A stretch of 64,000 bases of DNA from Raphanus sativus. Lineage: Eukaryota; Streptophyta; Magnoliopsida; Brassicales; Brassicaceae. The stretch lies in contig NC_079517.1 of assembly GCF_000801105.2 (NCBI RefSeq), positions 22,887,579 to 22,951,578 of the forward strand, written 5' to 3'. Under the pieces are notes generated by a model. It was not told the origin of the DNA. It saw only the letters and a list, made by a program, of their open reading frames with translations, and ran no database searches. Made by a program: the position numbers and the translations under genes. Positions 1-12,666 of this stretch are shown one piece after another; position 1 is the stretch's first letter, and every line of letters begins with the position of its first letter.

Positions 1-44
1 GAAAGAACACTCCCCCAAATCAAAATAACACGCAGAACCGGTAG

Positions 45-1866
45 ATCGAAGATGAGGAAGATGTTGATCCTCTTGTCAACGCAACAAGACAAGTTCAGGG
101 TGGAGAAGCATTCATGAAAGGGATACAAGTACCAGAAATTTATGGATATAATGATGTAGATGGTGTGTATAATGAAATGGATGGAAGGAGTTGCCAGCCT
201 CTTGACATTGACTTCAGCAAGGAGGACGGTGACATATACGTCGGAAGAACGTTCAAAGACAAAGCGGAGTGCAATTGACGTTGGCTATTTATGCAATTGC
301 GAAGTTGTGCAGTTTTAAGCTGAGGCATTGTAAAACGCGTATCACGGCGAAATGCCACGAAAAGGAATGCACCTGGAGAGTATTGGCAGTTCAACTCGGT
401 GATTCTCCAACTTATCTTGTTAAGAAGGCAATTCTTAACCATGTATGCGCAGCCGATGTTCGAGGTAGGTATAGAAGACATGGGACAGCCAAAGTGCTTG
501 CAGCTCTGTTGCGCTCGAAATACGAGAGGCTCTACTCTGGACCGCGTGCTATGGAACTTCCAGATATATTGCGAATGGAATTCAACTATACATGCTCGTA
601 CTGGAAAGCTTGGAAAACTAAGGAACTAGCCATTGCGTCTGCGCAAGGAACAGAGGAGATTTCTAACAAGATGCTACCACAGTACTTCCATGTACTGAAG
701 CTTGCAAATCCTGGAACAATTACCGACATTAAAACGGAAATGGATAAAGAAGGAAAAATAAGGTTCAAGTATGCATTCATGTCCCTGAAAGCATGCATCG
801 ATGGGTGGAAGCACCTGCGTAAGGTCCTAGTGGTGGACGGCACCCACATGTTTGGGAAGTACAAAGGTTGTTTGCTAAGTGCCAGCGGACAAGATGCTAA
901 CAGCCGCGTATTCCTGATTGCTTTCGCAGTAGTGGAAAGCGAGAACACCGAATCTTGGTCATGGTTTTTCGAGAGGTTATCTACTATTGTTGAGGATGGT
1001 TGTGATTTAAGTATCATATCAGATAGATGCGCTGCCATTTTTGCAGCGAAAGAGAAATGGTACCCTCGTGCACACCATGGTATTTGTCTCGTACACCTTC
1101 AGAGGAACGTGCAGGAAAAGTACAAGGGGTTGCAACAGAAGGCTATGGTTGGGAGAGCAGGGGAAGCATTCAAAGTTTCAGACTTCAACGAGATAATGGA
1201 TCTCCTTAAACTCACGGATTGGAGATGCTGGGATTATTTGGAGAAAATCGATAAGAAGCTTTGGACACGTTCACATTTCGAAGGGGAGAGGTTCAACGTG
1301 ATGACTTCTAATGCTACTGAATCGTTGAATAACGCTCTTTTGCCGGTTCGTGATAGTCCTATAATGGCATTGCTAGAGTTTATTCGGCGGAAGCTGTGTA
1401 CATGGTATGTGAGCAGACGCGGGGAGATCAGTAAGATGAAGGGAAATGTTCCAGATAACATTGAGAAAATACTGGTTGAACAGCTTGTGCTGTCTACGGG
1501 CCTTCTAGTTTTGCCATGTTCCACTTGGGTATTCAAAGTTACACACAAGGCAACTGGATTCGGTGACACGGTTGATCTGGATAAACGAACTTGCACTTGC
1601 CTCGAGTTCCAAAAGCTTGGTTTGCAATGCCGACATGCCATTGCTGCTGCTTCTTTCCGTAATATGCAGTACATCTCGTTTGTTTGCAAACACCATGTCA
1701 AAGAAAATGGGCTGAAAAAGTTAGCGGTATCATACTTCCGGTTCCGGATCCAAAGGATGTTCAAGTGCCAGCAGAAATACTAAAGGTTGATCTTTATCCG
1801 CCAACAACGAAAAGAACAAAGGGAAGGCCCGGAATCAAACGTAAACTGTCAGCCGGAGAGGTTCCT
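45..1866 (+). pseudogene. Mutator-like (MULE) transposase, main exon, frameshifted
   Basis: This encodes a MuDR-type transposase, the nuclear enzyme that cuts and inserts MULE DNA. The main open frame is 269-1783 (504 codons). It shows the MULE catalytic core: VVDGTH (first Asp near residue 190), IISDRC (second Asp near 251) and NATESLNN (Glu near 351). A SWIM zinc finger follows (CTCLEF...LQCRHA, residues about 441-458). The N-terminal part lies in another frame from 45 and joins by a one-base shift near 275. The C-terminal part (LPVPDPKDVQVPAE and a basic tail) lies in a third frame after a shift near 1715-1725. Reading ends at a good donor, CCT|GTAAGA, at 1866/1867. A TAG at 42-44 closes the frame upstream, so 45 is an exon edge or a break. 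Two frameshifts make it a probable pseudogene unless they are sequence errors. Confidence 0.85.
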
Positions 1867-1907
1867 GTAAGACTGCTAAGTTCACCTTTAGCTAATATCT
1901 CAGTTAC

Positions 1908-3230
1908 TGATATCACTCAAATTACCCTAAAAAGTGAATTACTCTCTCAAATAAGAGGTTCAGATGTAGTACTTAGGGATCGAATCCACAAGGACTCTAG
2001 GATTACTTGAAGGTTCAATTAATTAGAAATAAAGATAGACTTAAGGTTTTATATGTTTTTAAAGCAATAAATAATAATGTGAACAAGGAAGTTGTTCAGT
2101 AACTGAAGTGAAGGTTGTTTTTAAATGAGGAGGATAGCTAGATTCAGGTATTTCTCAGGCATGAATTTATGCAGTTTGAACGTGACATTAGGGCTTTAGT
2201 CATTGAACTCAATCAATTTGTACGACCAGTAGGGTCTCCTTTACTAGATCCCGGATCTCAACTGTCGTTTGTTGATCTCGGAAAAGAGTCGATCGATATG
2301 ACTTTCGTCTAATCGATCGATACACCTTTCATACAATCGATCGCTACAACGATGGTTGTATCGATCGATGGTAATTCTAGCAAGCATTATCGATTTGGTT
2401 GAACACGTTCTCTAATGATCTAGACCACCTTTCGCATGAGTCTAGTCAGTTAGATCACTTTAGTTTGTTTCAGGGTAAGGAGAGTATACAATTGGTTATA
2501 TCTTCAAACCTAAGATCTAGATTTAAGGGTGATCAATCCTAAATCTAGTATAAAGAATAACTAAAGTGAAAGAACTAGTTTAATCACCCTAACAGTTATC
2601 ACAATCTCATCACATGATTCACCCTTATGAGAAACCTAAATCTAACAATTAGGTTTACTCAGACATATTCATCAGAGACAAGATCATGATGGTTTGAATA
2701 AAACTTAATATGAAATAAGGAACACAAAGAGTAATGAGTAAGATAAAAAAGGGAGTTCAAGATCTTCTCTGTTTTGCAGTCTCAGATCTATCTCTCCAAC
2801 TCTAACTCTTCTCCTAAGGTAGCCAAATTGCTTCTCTTCTCCAATAGGTCTCTAGGCAAGTCTGCCTCTAAAATGATACAATACCCTAGTATATAAAGCC
2901 TAACAGGCGGCCATGGACTAATTGTGTAAAAATAGCACACTTGTGATACTTGAAAATCTTCTTAATCGTGATCCATCAAATGGCTTAATGTTGATCGACA
3001 CTCTTGGATTTCTGTCGATCGATTGTAATTGACTCTAATCGTCTGATCTCGCATGTTTCCTATCGGTTGATTCTTCATTCGTGAGAATACTCTAAAAATG
3101 CCTCAAAATTGCTTTCTTCAATTAGGTACCTGTGCCTGAAAATACTCTAAAATACTTTGAAAACGAAGTAAATATGATTGAAAACTCTTATATACCATGG
3201 CTAAAAACGGGTGAAATTTATGGTATATCA
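1908..3230 (-). repeat. Athila-1 3' LTR
   Basis: This 1,323-bp long terminal repeat pairs with 12667-13990. It begins TGATATCACT and ends GGTATATCA on the plus strand. It holds four exact TCGATCGA octamers (three clustered at 2289-2368, one near 3012). The outer edge abuts the GTTAC target duplication and the inner edge abuts the polypurine tract. Confidence 0.95.
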
Positions 3231-3245
3231 ACTCCCCCAAACTTA
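3231..3245 (-). other. Athila-1 polypurine tract
   Basis: The minus strand reads TAAGTTTGGGGGAGT directly before the 3' LTR. This is the position and composition expected of the plus-strand primer. Confidence 0.8.
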
Positions 3246-4575
3246 CTCTTTTGCTTGTTCTCAAGCAAAACAAACGGTAGTCTCTCCGAAGGAGGTTTGA
3301 AAATGACATGACTCTATTTTTGAAAACTTAAAAATCCTCACGTCTTCGTCATAAGAATCTAAACGGTCTCAACCACAAATGCATGTTTATACCTTATCCT
3401 AGTTTAGCAACCAAATTCATCTATCAAACAACTTACCAGATCTTGTCTAGAATTCTCCTTTACTAACCTCATTTCTTAACATAAAATAAAAGTGTGTGCT
3501 TTACCTTGGGAGTATCGATCAAAAGACACATGGATTCAACTCAAACAAGTTTCCTGAGCAGGTAGTCTTTTCTGATTCTTTTCTCCTCTTATCTCTCTTC
3601 TCTGAATATCTTATTAGTTTCAATTTCGACAGGTTTCGATGCCACATAGGCATCTAGTCCATCTTATTGACATTTGCATTGTAACTCATACATTTTTGAC
3701 AAAGTGTAGCGAATAATGGGGTCTTAGGAATCACTCCTACCCCTCGTTTCCACAATGTGTGATCATTCTTGAGATTTAGAATACTGGGGTCGCAGGAATC
3801 ACTCCTACCCCTCTGGCTCTCAAGAAATCATATCAATCTTTTCTTTATAAACTTAGATCTTGAGATGCCGAAGAGATAAGAAAGGAAACCAGAATTACAT
3901 AGACTTATATCTTTTCAGTCTTGTAGGAGGATTCCGATTCAATGTATACCAAGCCCCAAGACAAGCTAAGATAGTCAGTATTAGGTTGGAGGTTAGCTTC
4001 GGTTCCTTTAAACAATCTGGGTAAGTGTGGCTGACTGACAGGTTGATCCACTTTGGTATCTCTAGTGCAATCTGTGGTTAATAGGTCTAGAGTAGTGCCA
4101 AAGAGTGGTTTTAGAAAATAGAAATTTATATTTCCTTTTTGACTCGAAAAACAATTTTAGTTTTGAAAAATAGGTGATAAAAGATAAATGTTAGTAACAT
4201 TCTCCCCCAGACTACACCGTCTCGGTGTAATAATAAGTAGGAGAAGTATAAATAGAAAAAGTTAGAAGTGTAGATATTGAAGCAAAGTGTCGTACCTTTC
4301 TGTCTTTCCTGTCGATCGATGTACCGGAGATGGTATCGATCGTCAGGTGAAGACAGAATGTGTGATAATGTGTTAGCACGGAACTCACTCACTCGTCTAG
4401 CTTGGCTCTCAAGTTAGCTCTGTTGTCAGTCCAAACACAAAGAAAATTAAACATACGAAATAGTGCAGAAACATAAAACATAGATAAGTTTAAAAACATA
4501 AATCCTGCAAATCCGAAACATAAACATAAAAATAAAAATAAAAAGTCTGAAAGATACAGAGATAAGGTAAGAAGG
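3246..4575 (-). other. Athila-1 3' noncoding region
   Basis: No credible coding frame is seen. A 25-30 bp segment (AGGAATCACTCCTACCCCTC) occurs twice near 3730 and 3795. TCGATCGA occurs at about 4314. Much of 3400-4110 resembles, in reverse complement, 62187-62830 of Athila-2, so this 3' region is a conserved element part and not random filler. Confidence 0.6.
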
Positions 4576-5999
4576 CTAGTATGTGTCCTCCTCGTCCTCC
4601 TCCTGCTGGTACTGGTGAGATGGTCCTGGGTCTGCTGCTCTGACACTCCTCCTGCTCGCACATGGTGGTCGCGTGACTCTAGCCCAGATGGCTCGAAGAG
4701 CACTCACGACCGTCCTCTGAAAGTCTGCCTCAGGCATCGGGACGTCAGGTATGTCCGGGAAGTCAGGAAGGGGAGCTGCGGGTGCTGCCTGCGATCCTCC
4801 AACGCCACGCTCCATCGGTTCCTGGCGAGACTCAGTGGTGAGATCCAATAGGAACTCGTCGTCGGGCGTGAACCGGATCATGTCGACCTGATGGTCGAAG
4901 TCAGTGAGTGGCATGCGGGAGCTGAAACATACGGAAACGGCGGTCAATCCTGAAGAACCAGAGAAGGCTCTCCTTAAGCCAACCGCAGTTCATCAGATGC
5001 TGCTCGTCCATGAAGAGATGGCAGCGGTCTGCGGTACTCCTGTCCAGACGGATACCACAGAACTCAAAGATCGGTGTGAGAAGACTACCCACACTCTCCT
5101 TCTTCCTACCCGAGCCTGACAAGGGTTTCTTCTTCAGTGAGATCAGATGCTCGGCGAAGAGAGCTCCAAGGTTTGGGACAACCAGTCCCGCAGTGTCGAG
5201 GTGAGAGAGATCAACCAATCCGTTCACCGCTGGGAAGAGCAGTGAGAGATCATGTAAGCGCACCTTGTTGGGCTCCATCTTGCCATAGGAAGTAGCGGAG
5301 AGTCGGGTGACGAACGTCAGACTGATTCGCTGAGCCGCTCCAACTGCCTGTGCCTATGATCTTCCAGAAGTCGCTCGCACCAGGGAGAGGCGAGAACCTG
5401 CAAGATATCGCATCTTCCTCAAAACCAAAAATGCTGCAGAGCTGGGGGATGGTGATCGAGTATCTCTTCCCTCAAGCAAAGAAAGAGAGAACGCCGTCGC
5501 CCGCTACTTTAGGGCCGTCATGGCGGTAGGTGAGACGGACAGAGGCCATGAACTGGCGCACCAACGGAACGTGGAGGTCGTAGGCGTGCGTGGCTATGGT
5601 GCCCAACCCGAGCTGAGCAATCATCGCGTACAGATCATCCTGGATCCGCATCTTGTGTGTGACCTCCGGGTCAATGAAGCGTGTAGGCTCGATGTCGACA
5701 TCGATCCAGGCGTTGTAGTGCAGGCTGTCGTAGTCGTCCCACTGCTCTGTGAGCTCTCTATCGAGACACTCTCTGCAGGAGATGACTGCCCTGGGGTCCG
5801 AGAAGTCGCGACCCTCTCTGTAAGCGATGGGGATCTTATCCTCATGTGGCCATGGAGGCCTCTCGTCGTCCCTCGGGACGCGAGGTTGCCGGCGGTTTGA
5901 AGGGCCAGCGGGATCACTCCTCCTCTTCGTCCTCCTCTCTCTCTCAGTATCCGACTCTGTGCTCATCTGAAAAGAAAAGTAAAACGAGTAAGTTAGCAT
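4576..5999 (-). pseudogene. Athila extra ORF in envelope position (ATHILA ORF-1-like), broken
   Basis: Three minus-strand pieces form one decayed ORF between pol and the 3' LTR: 5999-5472, 5278-4901 and 4947-4576. The first starts MSTESDTERERRTKRR, is basic, and continues with RFIDPEVTHKMRIQDDLYAM. The second contains LDTAGLVVPNLGALFAEHL. The third is acidic and proline-rich and ends QYQQEEDEEDTY. The pattern resembles the ATHILA ORF family of unknown function that occupies the envelope position in this lineage. I see no convincing signal peptide or transmembrane segment, so an envelope function is not supported. Frameshifts lie near 5470-5280 and 4947-4901. Confidence 0.6.
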
Positions 6000-6794
6000 T
6001 GGTTCGCGAAGAAGAGTAATATCGTTCGATGCACAATCGTGTGTGTCGATCGATAGATCAAATCAGTGTTCATCAGAAAATCGGAAATCGATCGACAGGA
6101 CAAATTCTGTGTCGATCGATAGCGACTCGCGAAACCTGCAATTCAACAGTTCATACGAAAAACGAATCAAAAGAGATGATTGGAGTAAAACAAACTATCC
6201 TAGCACTTAGATAAACGGTTAAAACATCTAAAACAACCTAGAATTGCACCAAATCAACCCGATTTTCCCCAATTCAAAACCCAAACCCTAGGGTTTCAAT
6301 CCAAAAAGAATTTCGGACCAATACCTTGGAGAATGAGAGAAATGCGAATGAAAACAGATGGAGGGCTTGAAATCGAGTGGTTTTGGGCAAAGAATGAACG
6401 GAAATCGTCAAGAATCGAGAGAGAAAAGGGAGTTTTAGGATTCAGCTAGCGTTTGCGAAATAAGGAAAGGAGAGGCGGATGTCGAGTTAAATGAGAAATT
6501 GCCTCGACATCCCCATGTCGATCGATACAAAATTGTTGATATCGATCGATTTTTATGCATATGTGAAAGTGAATGCTTTGAAAATAGTGAAAGTGGCACT
6601 AACTAAAGATTAAAATTTCTAACTAAATGAATTAAGTAAAATAAATATGAATGAAAATAAAATTGAGAATAAAAGTTAAAATAAGGATGAAAATATTAAA
6701 TGAAAAATAAATGAAAAAAAAGAAAAAGAAAAATGGGTTGCCTCCCATTCAGCGCTTAGTTTAAAGTCTTTAGCTCGACTTAGGAAAACTGTTT
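6000..6794 (-). other. Athila-1 spacer between pol and the extra ORF
   Basis: The region is AT-rich and noncoding. It carries five exact TCGATCGA octamers (three at 6043-6120, two at 6517-6550). Near 6736-6760 the minus strand carries the GCGCTGAATGGGAGGCAACC signature, which recurs at 60422-60442 in Athila-2. No gene is seen. Confidence 0.6.
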
Positions 6795-8598
6795 TTAGTT
6801 ATCACCGGGTGGTAGCAGCGGAAGGGGCTTTATATCTGGTGGTTTGGCCCAATAATATTTTACTCGCTGCCTGTTTACTGTGCACTCGTCGCCTTCTTCA
6901 CTAACGATCGTTAGTGCTCCGGAAGGTTTTACTTCCTTGATGGTAAAAGGTCCTGACCAACGAGATTTTAGTTTTCCAGGGAAAAGGTCTAATCTGGAGT
7001 TATATAGGAGAACTTGATCATTTGGTTCAAAGTGTCTAGATATGATTTTCTTATCATGATAAGCTTTTGTTCGTTCCTTATATAACTTCGAATTTTCATA
7101 TGCCAAATGTCGTATTTCATCGAGCTCGTTGAGCTGAATTAGACGTCTCTCGGCAGCTGGCTTAATATCAAAATTTAATAATTTGGTTGCCCATGCTGCC
7201 TTGTGCTCCAGTTCAACTGGTAAATGGCATGCTTTTTCGTACAGCAAGTGAAAGGGTGTCATTCCCAGTGGTGTTTTATAGGCGGTCCGATATGCCCATA
7301 AGGCTATGTCTAGTTTGCGAGACCAATCCTTCTTGTCTATTCGGACAGTCTTCTCCAAGATTTCCTTTATTTGTCGGTTCGAAACTTCCACTTGCCCACT
7401 GGTTTGTGGGTGATAGGGTGTAGCCACTCGATGGTGGACACTATTCTTCTCAAGCAATCGGTCGAAATGAAGTGTGATCCACCGTCACTAATGACAATTC
7501 TGGGAGCTCCAAATCTTGGGAAGATAATGCTCTTGAAAAGTTTGATAACTACAGATGCATCATTTGTTGGGGAAGCAACTGCCTCAACCCATTTTGAGAC
7601 GTAGTCTACAGCGACCAGGATATGTTGCCATTAGAAGATGGGAAAGGAACCATAAAATCTATTCCCCAACAGTCAAAGACTTCTACTTCCAAGATACATT
7701 TTTGTTCCATTTCATGTCTCTTGCTTATTTTTCCTCTCCTCTGACATCTATCGCATTGTGCTATATGAGCATGAACATCGCGAAATGTTGTTGGCCACCA
7801 AAATCCTGCCTGGAGAATTTTGGAGACTGTTTTAAAGGTGGCGAAATGTCCTGCGTAATCAGAACTATGACATTGGTAAATAATGTTCGGAATTTCAACT
7901 TCAGAGACGCATCTTCTATATATGCCGTCAGAACAATGCTTGTAGAGATAGGGCTCATCCCAATGGTATCTCTGAACTTCACGAAAGAATTTCTTTCTTT
8001 CATAACCTTTTAAATTTTCTGATTCAAAATCAGCGGCTAAATAGTTTACTATATCGGCATACCAAGGGAGATCTTTGATGTTCCGTCCAATCGCATTTGC
8101 TTCTTGTAGAGAGACATCAGATATATTATGATTCAAAGCATTACAAGCTACCTTAACTGGTATGTCAATAAGTTCTGTTGATGTTCTGTCGCTGATGGAT
8201 ATGATTGATCGTGCATCAGTAGTGTCGGTTGTCAGTTTGCCGTTTGATTCGTCCAGCAATCCGTCAGATATGAGCGATATGTGACCTATGAATGACGTGT
8301 CCAAAAGAGCTATATTCTCTGTAGGAAAGAAATCGTCTATAGGAACTTTATCCTCAATTCGAATCCTGGAAAGATGATCAGCGACACCGTTGTCTATTCC
8401 TCTTTTATCTTTGATCTCGATATCGAACTCTTGGAGTAGTAAGATCCATCTTATTAGTCTCGGTCTAGCATCTTTCTTATGCATTAAATATTTGATGGCA
8501 GCATGATCAGTGTGGACTATAACATGAGCTCCAACTAAGTATTGGCGGAAATTTTCGAAAGCATAAACCACTGCTAGTAACTCTTTTTCTGTGGTAGA
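6795..8598 (-). pseudogene. Athila-1 pol: RNase H C-terminus and integrase, broken
   Basis: This continues the pol frame after the nonsense codon at 8599-8601. The first part (8571-7606) gives the RNase H tail ([24 protein letters not shown]), then the integrase zinc-binding HHCC region (HSSDYAGHF...CDRCQRRG) and the first catalytic Asp (CWGIDFM). Frameshifts follow near 7630 and again near 7470. The last part (7457-6795, 220 codons) holds the end of the catalytic core ([14 protein letters not shown] with the catalytic Glu) and the C-terminal DNA-binding region, ending at a natural stop. An active enzyme would act in the nucleus. This copy cannot encode one. Confidence 0.88.
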
Positions 8599-10620
8599 TT
8601 AATTCTGTTGCGCTTCGTCGAGTGTGCGACTCGCATAGTATATAGCGTGCAGCTTTTTATCTTTTCGTTGTCCTAGAACCGCTCCAACTGCAAAATCACT
8701 TGCATCGCACATAATCTCGAAAGGGAGATTCCAATCCGGGGGTTGTACGACTGGGGCAGTTATAAGAGATTTCTTTAGTGCTTCGAAAGCTTCCTTGCAT
8801 TCTGGTGTAAAATCGAATTTAACTTCCTTGCACAAAAGATTATTCAGAGGTCTAGCAATTCTACTGAGATCTTGTATAAATCGTCTGTAAAATCCGGCAT
8901 GTCCGAGGAAACTCCTTATGTCTCTAACGTTTGTGGGTGCCGGTAGACCAGTCATTACTTCAATTTTAGCTCTGTCTACTTCTATTCCAGCTGCGGAAAC
9001 TTTATGTCCAAGGACTATACCATCGTTTACCATGAAATGGCATTTTTCCCAGTTGAGGACAAGATTCTTTTCTTCGCATCTTTCCAATACCTTGCAAAAG
9101 TTGTCCAGGCAATCCTTAAAACTTGATCCGTAAACCGAAAAATCGTCCATAAAGACTTCCATGAAATCCTCGATCATATCTGTGAATATCGACATCATGC
9201 AACGTTGGAAAGTTGCTGGTGCGTTACATAGTCCAAATGGCATTCTTCGATATGCAAATGTTCCGTAAGGACAAGTAAAAGTTGTCTTTTCCTGATCTTC
9301 AGGATGTATCGGTATCTGGAAGAATCCCGAATATCCATCAAGAAAACAATAATATTTATGGTTGGCCAGTCTTTCCAACATTTGATCGATGAAAGGTAAG
9401 GGAAAATGGTCTTTCCTAGTAGCAGCATTCAGTTTCCTGTAATCAATACACATTCGATGTCCAGTGACAGTGCGTGTAGGAATAAGTTCATCTTTATCAT
9501 TTTTAACCACTGTGATCCCACCTTTCTTTGGTACAACATGCACAGGGCTTACCCATTTACTGTCTGAAATAGGATATATGACTCCAGCATCCAGAAGTTT
9601 AATTATTTCCTTTTTCACTACCTCTTTTAGGTTTGGGTTGAGTCTCCTTTGCTGCTCTATAGATGTTTTTGCACCTTCTTCGAGGTGGATGCGGTGCATG
9701 CAAAGGTCAGGAGCTATTCCGGGAATATCATCGAGAGAATACCCGATTGCTCTCCGATACTTACGCAATTTGTTCAAAAGGAGAGCAAGCTCTCCATTTG
9801 TGAGATTGGCGTTAACAATGACAGGGTATGATTTATCGCAAAGGAATGCGTATTTCAGGCCAGCTGGAAGTGGTTTCAGTTCCACCTTGGGTACTTTTTC
9901 TTTAGTCCATTTGGTCGATGAAGAAGATGAGAGATCAATAGTTTCCCTAAGGTATCGATCCGTAATGATTTCAGAATCATCATTTTCTTCATTTGCATCT
10001 CCGATACTTGCGTCCATAAGGTTCGCATAATCTTCGGTTCTGCTATCTATATTCAGAATTTCTTGTTCATCAGGAGTGAATGTGTCTTCTGATGAATTGG
10101 CAGCACATATATCCGTAAGGTATTCTTTTTCCAGCTCAGAAACTTCTTCTGTGTAAAAGGCGTGATCGTCTATCAGAGGACGTTTTACTAGCTTTTCCAT
10201 GTCGAAGTTCATTGATATATCTCCGATATTTAAGTTAATTTTTCCTCCCTTACAATCTATGATTGCTCCTGCTGTAGCCAAAAAGGGCCGACCTAATATA
10301 AAGGGGTCTTTCGGCACTTGTTTATACTTTAGTACAACAAAATCTGCTGGTATGAATCAGTCATCAATTTTGACTGGTACATCTACGAGGATTCCCTCAG
10401 GTACCCTAATAGAACGATCAGCTAAAACTAGCGTAATAGGCGTTGGAACGAATTCATTATATCCTAGTGAAACTGCCACAGAGTATGGCATGAGGTTTAC
10501 ACTAGAACCAAGATCACATAGAGATCGAGGAAAACGTGTGTGTTTGTATCTTACAATCTAGGACAAAATTACCAGGGTCAGACCTTTTTATTGAAGTTTC
10601 TCCTTGTATCATCGCACTTA
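8599..10620 (-). pseudogene. Athila-1 pol: protease, reverse transcriptase, RNase H start
   Basis: The protease region carries the Athila-type core LCDLGSSVNLMP near 10500 and is cut by a TGA near 10350. The long open part (10317-8599, 572 codons) has protease end ILGRPFLATAGAI, then RT with MCIDYRKLN, DGYSGFFQIPI, FGLCNAPATFQR and the catalytic FMDDF box, and the beginning of RNase H ([16 protein letters not shown]). It ends at a TAA (8599-8601) where related copies have a sense codon just before the TTEKE motif. RT residues look intact; the nonsense codons make the copy defective. Confidence 0.9.
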
Positions 10621-12550
10621 CTTCCTCTGACACCAGCATGACGCTTTGTTCTCCACTCGAGGATATCATATCTTTTACGTACTTTTTCACCGAGGGGGCT
10701 ATCTTAAGAGCGTCACTAAGGGACATCTAGAAAGTGATTTTGTCGAAGGCCTTTTTGCAGATTGCATGTTCCAATGCCTTCTTAGTTTGTGGTTTGTTTG
10801 GAGGAAATGGGGGAGGAGTTCTATAGACTCTTTCAGTCCCGGTAGATTGCGTATTGCTATCGCTGATGCCGCCAGACGGTCGATCGTTTCCTTCACAGAC
10901 GATCGATCGACATTTGGTTCGTCCAGATGTTCGGCTTCGATTTCGACATCAGGATTCTCGTTGTCTAAGTCTATAGTTTCCCCTTGATTCTTTTTATTTG
11001 AAGGGTTTTTCCTTTGTTCTGAGGTTCCTGAGTCGGAGTCATTGTCAAGAAGCTCTATGGGGTTTGAATTGCTCTTTCCTGCGTTATCAATGAAGTTTTT
11101 ATTGCTGGCGTCTTCTCTGGCATTAGTTTCAAGGTGTTTTCCGCTTCGCAACATCACGGCATATGCCTGGCGTTTTGCTCCTGGGTTAGCATCGGCCCTC
11201 CCAGGAAGACGGCCTGTCTCTCTTTTTAGAGTAGTTGCATGGTTAGCAATTTTGTCCTCCATTCCCCGTAGGTGTTCAATTAAAGAACCCATTTTCTGAT
11301 TTAGCTCACCGTAAACACTGTTTACTTTCCCATTGAATTCGGATTTCATTTTACGGTTTCCTGTAAGAGCTTGTTTTAGATTGTACTTTTCTCTCCCAGT
11401 ACGAGACTGTATACATATTTCATAGTCACGTGTAAAGCTGTCGATGTTAAACACAGATTGAGGATTAGTGGTATCTAATTCTTCTATAAAGTCGAGCTCA
11501 TCATATGATATGGGAGGGGTTTTATTGAAGTACTGGCACAGATTAGGTGGGTTTTGATCTGTCAGAAGAGAATGAAGCGAATTTATGGAATTTTTTATTT
11601 CAGCTAACTCAGTATTTTCTATTGAGATTATAGCTTTTTCTTTTTCTTTTTCTTCATCCAGTTCTTCATAGGATCTTCCTCTTGCCATGTTTTCGATTAG
11701 GCGTCTTGCTTCCATAGGATTTCTTGTAACGGAATTCCCTTCGCTTGCTGTATCAAGCGTTGTCTTATAGCTCAGAATAACACCTTTGTAAAAGATCTTA
11801 AGAAATTGTGGTTCTGGATAACCATGGTGGGGGCATTCGAGTTCGTAACTCTTGAATCTTCCCCATGCGTTTTTGAATGATTCCTGAGGATTTTGACGGA
11901 AGGTAGAGATTCGCCTCCTTACTTCCCAGTAACGAGTATCATCGAAGAATTGCTTAAGGAAAGCATTTCTAATCTCTTTCCAGCTAGTCAGGGATCCTCT
12001 TGGTAGACAATTTAGCCATCTTAAGGCCCCCCCTTCTAGTGAAAATGGAAAAAGTCTGCAACAAATATACTCGTCTGGAATTAAATTCCTCTAGACCATC
12101 GATGTGGTCTTGTGGATGTTCTAGATAAGATCCTTTAAAAGGGTTTCGTCGCATCATATTGTAATAATCAACATTAAACTTGGTTTTCGAGGTGACATCG
12201 TCAGGTATTCTGATAGCGGACCTATTGAAATAGGTCCTATCGGGGTTTAAGTAGTCTTGCAAGGGCAATTTAATTTATTTACCTATGTTTAAGGTAGAGT
12301 TTGACTTAACAGGGATTTCAGTCCCCTGTTTTTCATTAGTTTGGCTAGAAATGTTGCTTGATTGACCTATTGGTTCAGTTTGGACTACTTTCTCATTAAC
12401 AGCATCGGTAAGAGGGTACTTACCTGCTTCCGGATGGGTGGTATCGATCGATAAAGTTCTGGATGAAACGATCGATTCTTCTGTATCTGCGTCGCTCGAT
12501 TGACAATGTTCCGTGTCGATCGATGCTTGGCCGACATCCGTATTCTCCAT
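10621..12550 (-). pseudogene. Athila-1 gag, broken
   Basis: This is the structural protein of the virus-like particle. The ATG at 12550 begins MENTDVGQ and is followed by a Ser/Asp-rich stretch with SIDT repeats. A TAA stop lies at 12275-12277. The conserved Athila gag block (YLNPDRTYFNRSAIRIPD, YNMMRRNPFKGSYLEHPQDH) follows to 11984, with a frameshift near 12060. The middle (WLNCLPRGS..., ECPHHG) and C-terminal part (11715-10699, coiled-coil and acidic) lie in other frames. I found no zinc knuckle. TCGATCGA occurs here at 10900, 12444 and 12518 within coding sequence. Confidence 0.82.
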
Positions 12551-12644
12551 CCTTTGTGTTGTAAAACAAAAGAATAGAAAAATTAGCAAAAGTAACAAAG
12601 TCTATGCTAAATTCTAAATTAAATCTAAAAGTAATAAGAAAGAG

Positions 12645-12662
12645 TCCCCGACAACGGCGCGA
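12645..12662 (-). other. Athila-1 primer-binding site (tRNA-Asp type)
   Basis: The minus strand reads TCGCGCCGTTGTCGGGGA just inside the 5' LTR. It differs slightly from the TGGCGCCGTTGCCGGGGA expected for tRNA-Asp, the usual Athila primer. Confidence 0.8.
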
Positions 12663-12666
12663 AATT

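Noticed and set aside
4576..5999. Retroviral envelope gene in Athila-1
   Set aside because: Position fits, but I see no signal peptide, cleavage site or transmembrane helix in the pieces. It matches the Athila ORF family of unknown role better.
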